5,300 nt of DNA from Chloroflexota bacterium (GTDB lineage Bacteria; Chloroflexota; Anaerolineae; Anaerolineales; DRMV01), in the NCBI GenBank assembly GCA_013153335.1, contig JAADEP010000040.1, positions 1 to 5,300 on the forward strand. Reading direction: 5' to 3'. The notes under the pieces were generated by a model. The model was given only the letters and a program-made list of their open reading frames with translations, did no database searches and had not been told where the DNA came from. A program made the position numbers and the translations under genes. Positions within the stretch are counted from its first letter, which is position 1. Every line of letters begins with the position of its first letter. Shown one piece after another: positions 5,177 to 5,300 of this stretch.

Positions 5177-5300
5177 CTACGCGGCTTCGAGCACGCCCAG
5201 CCCCTGCAACACGCGTTCGGGGATGAGCGGGAAGTCGTGGAACCACACGCCCGTCGCGTTTTTGACCGCGTGCACCACCGCGGGCGCGATGGTGAGGAAG
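5177..5300 (-). CDS. C-terminal end of a xanthine dehydrogenase/aldehyde oxidase-family molybdopterin-binding subunit (partial)
   Basis: Reading the - strand into the window gives 40 residues ending in TAG (5177-5179). The start lies beyond the right edge. The tail has APAVVHAVKNATGVWF followed by DFPLIPERVLQGLG. This is the conserved ending of large (molybdenum cofactor) subunits of the xanthine dehydrogenase/CO dehydrogenase/aldehyde oxidase family: 'P-A-hxNAh-x-x-A-T-G-h' and then 'LP-h-T/I-P-E-R-hhxxL'. Members hydroxylate purines, aldehydes, nicotinate or CO together with FAD and 2Fe-2S subunits. Which substrate applies cannot be told from this fragment. The gene ends 96 bp before the phosphorylase on the same strand, with a strong hairpin between. 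The call rests on a short segment and on remembered family endings. Confidence 0.7.
   Translation of the reverse strand, partial: FLTIAPAVVHAVKNATGVWFHDFPLIPERVLQGLGVLEAA

Overview
The window is visibly GC-rich, with strong GC preference at third codon positions, and most starts carry a near-perfect AGGAGG-type ribosome binding site. The proteins (a YfdX-like helical protein, a pyrimidine-nucleoside phosphorylase, the tail of a molybdenum hydroxylase large subunit) and the short-word intergenic repeat would fit a free-living, possibly thermophilic bacterium such as a member of the Chloroflexota. That placement is inference; no marker gene is present to settle it.

Layout. On the + strand, 1-321 is the 3' end of a gene I cannot name. 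Next comes a gene-free stretch (322-610) made of two parts: a repeat element built from short words that recur on both strands (335-494), then an AT-richer promoter region with three exact GTTTACA heptamers at multiples of 11 bp ahead of a TATCAT box (510-564). This promoter leads into a 269-aa YfdX-like helical-repeat protein (611-1420), closed by a clear intrinsic terminator (1440-1471). From there to the right end everything is on the - strand. In transcription order these are: the C-terminal tail of a xanthine dehydrogenase/aldehyde oxidase-type molybdopterin subunit (5300-5177), a strong hairpin (5165-5131), pyrimidine-nucleoside phosphorylase (5080-3773), a membrane-anchored coiled-coil protein of unknown function (3676-2477), and an extended SDR NAD(P)-dependent epimerase/dehydrogenase (2454-1474). 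The SDR gene converges on the YfdX-like gene, its stop codon lying two bases beyond the terminator's T-run.

How the genes relate. The coiled-coil and SDR genes are 22 bp apart and almost certainly co-transcribed. The phosphorylase sits 97 bp from the coiled-coil gene and 96 bp from the molybdenum hydroxylase, so read-through is possible but not shown. Phosphorylase plus molybdenum hydroxylase could be a nucleoside/base catabolism pair, but the hydroxylase substrate cannot be read from its last 40 residues.

The most interesting signals are regulatory and structural: the 11-bp-phased GTTTACA array, which has the geometry of a PhoB/PhoP-type (OmpR-family) operator, and the interleaved inverted-repeat element just upstream of it. 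I see no CRISPR array, tRNA, rRNA, insertion sequence or defence system.
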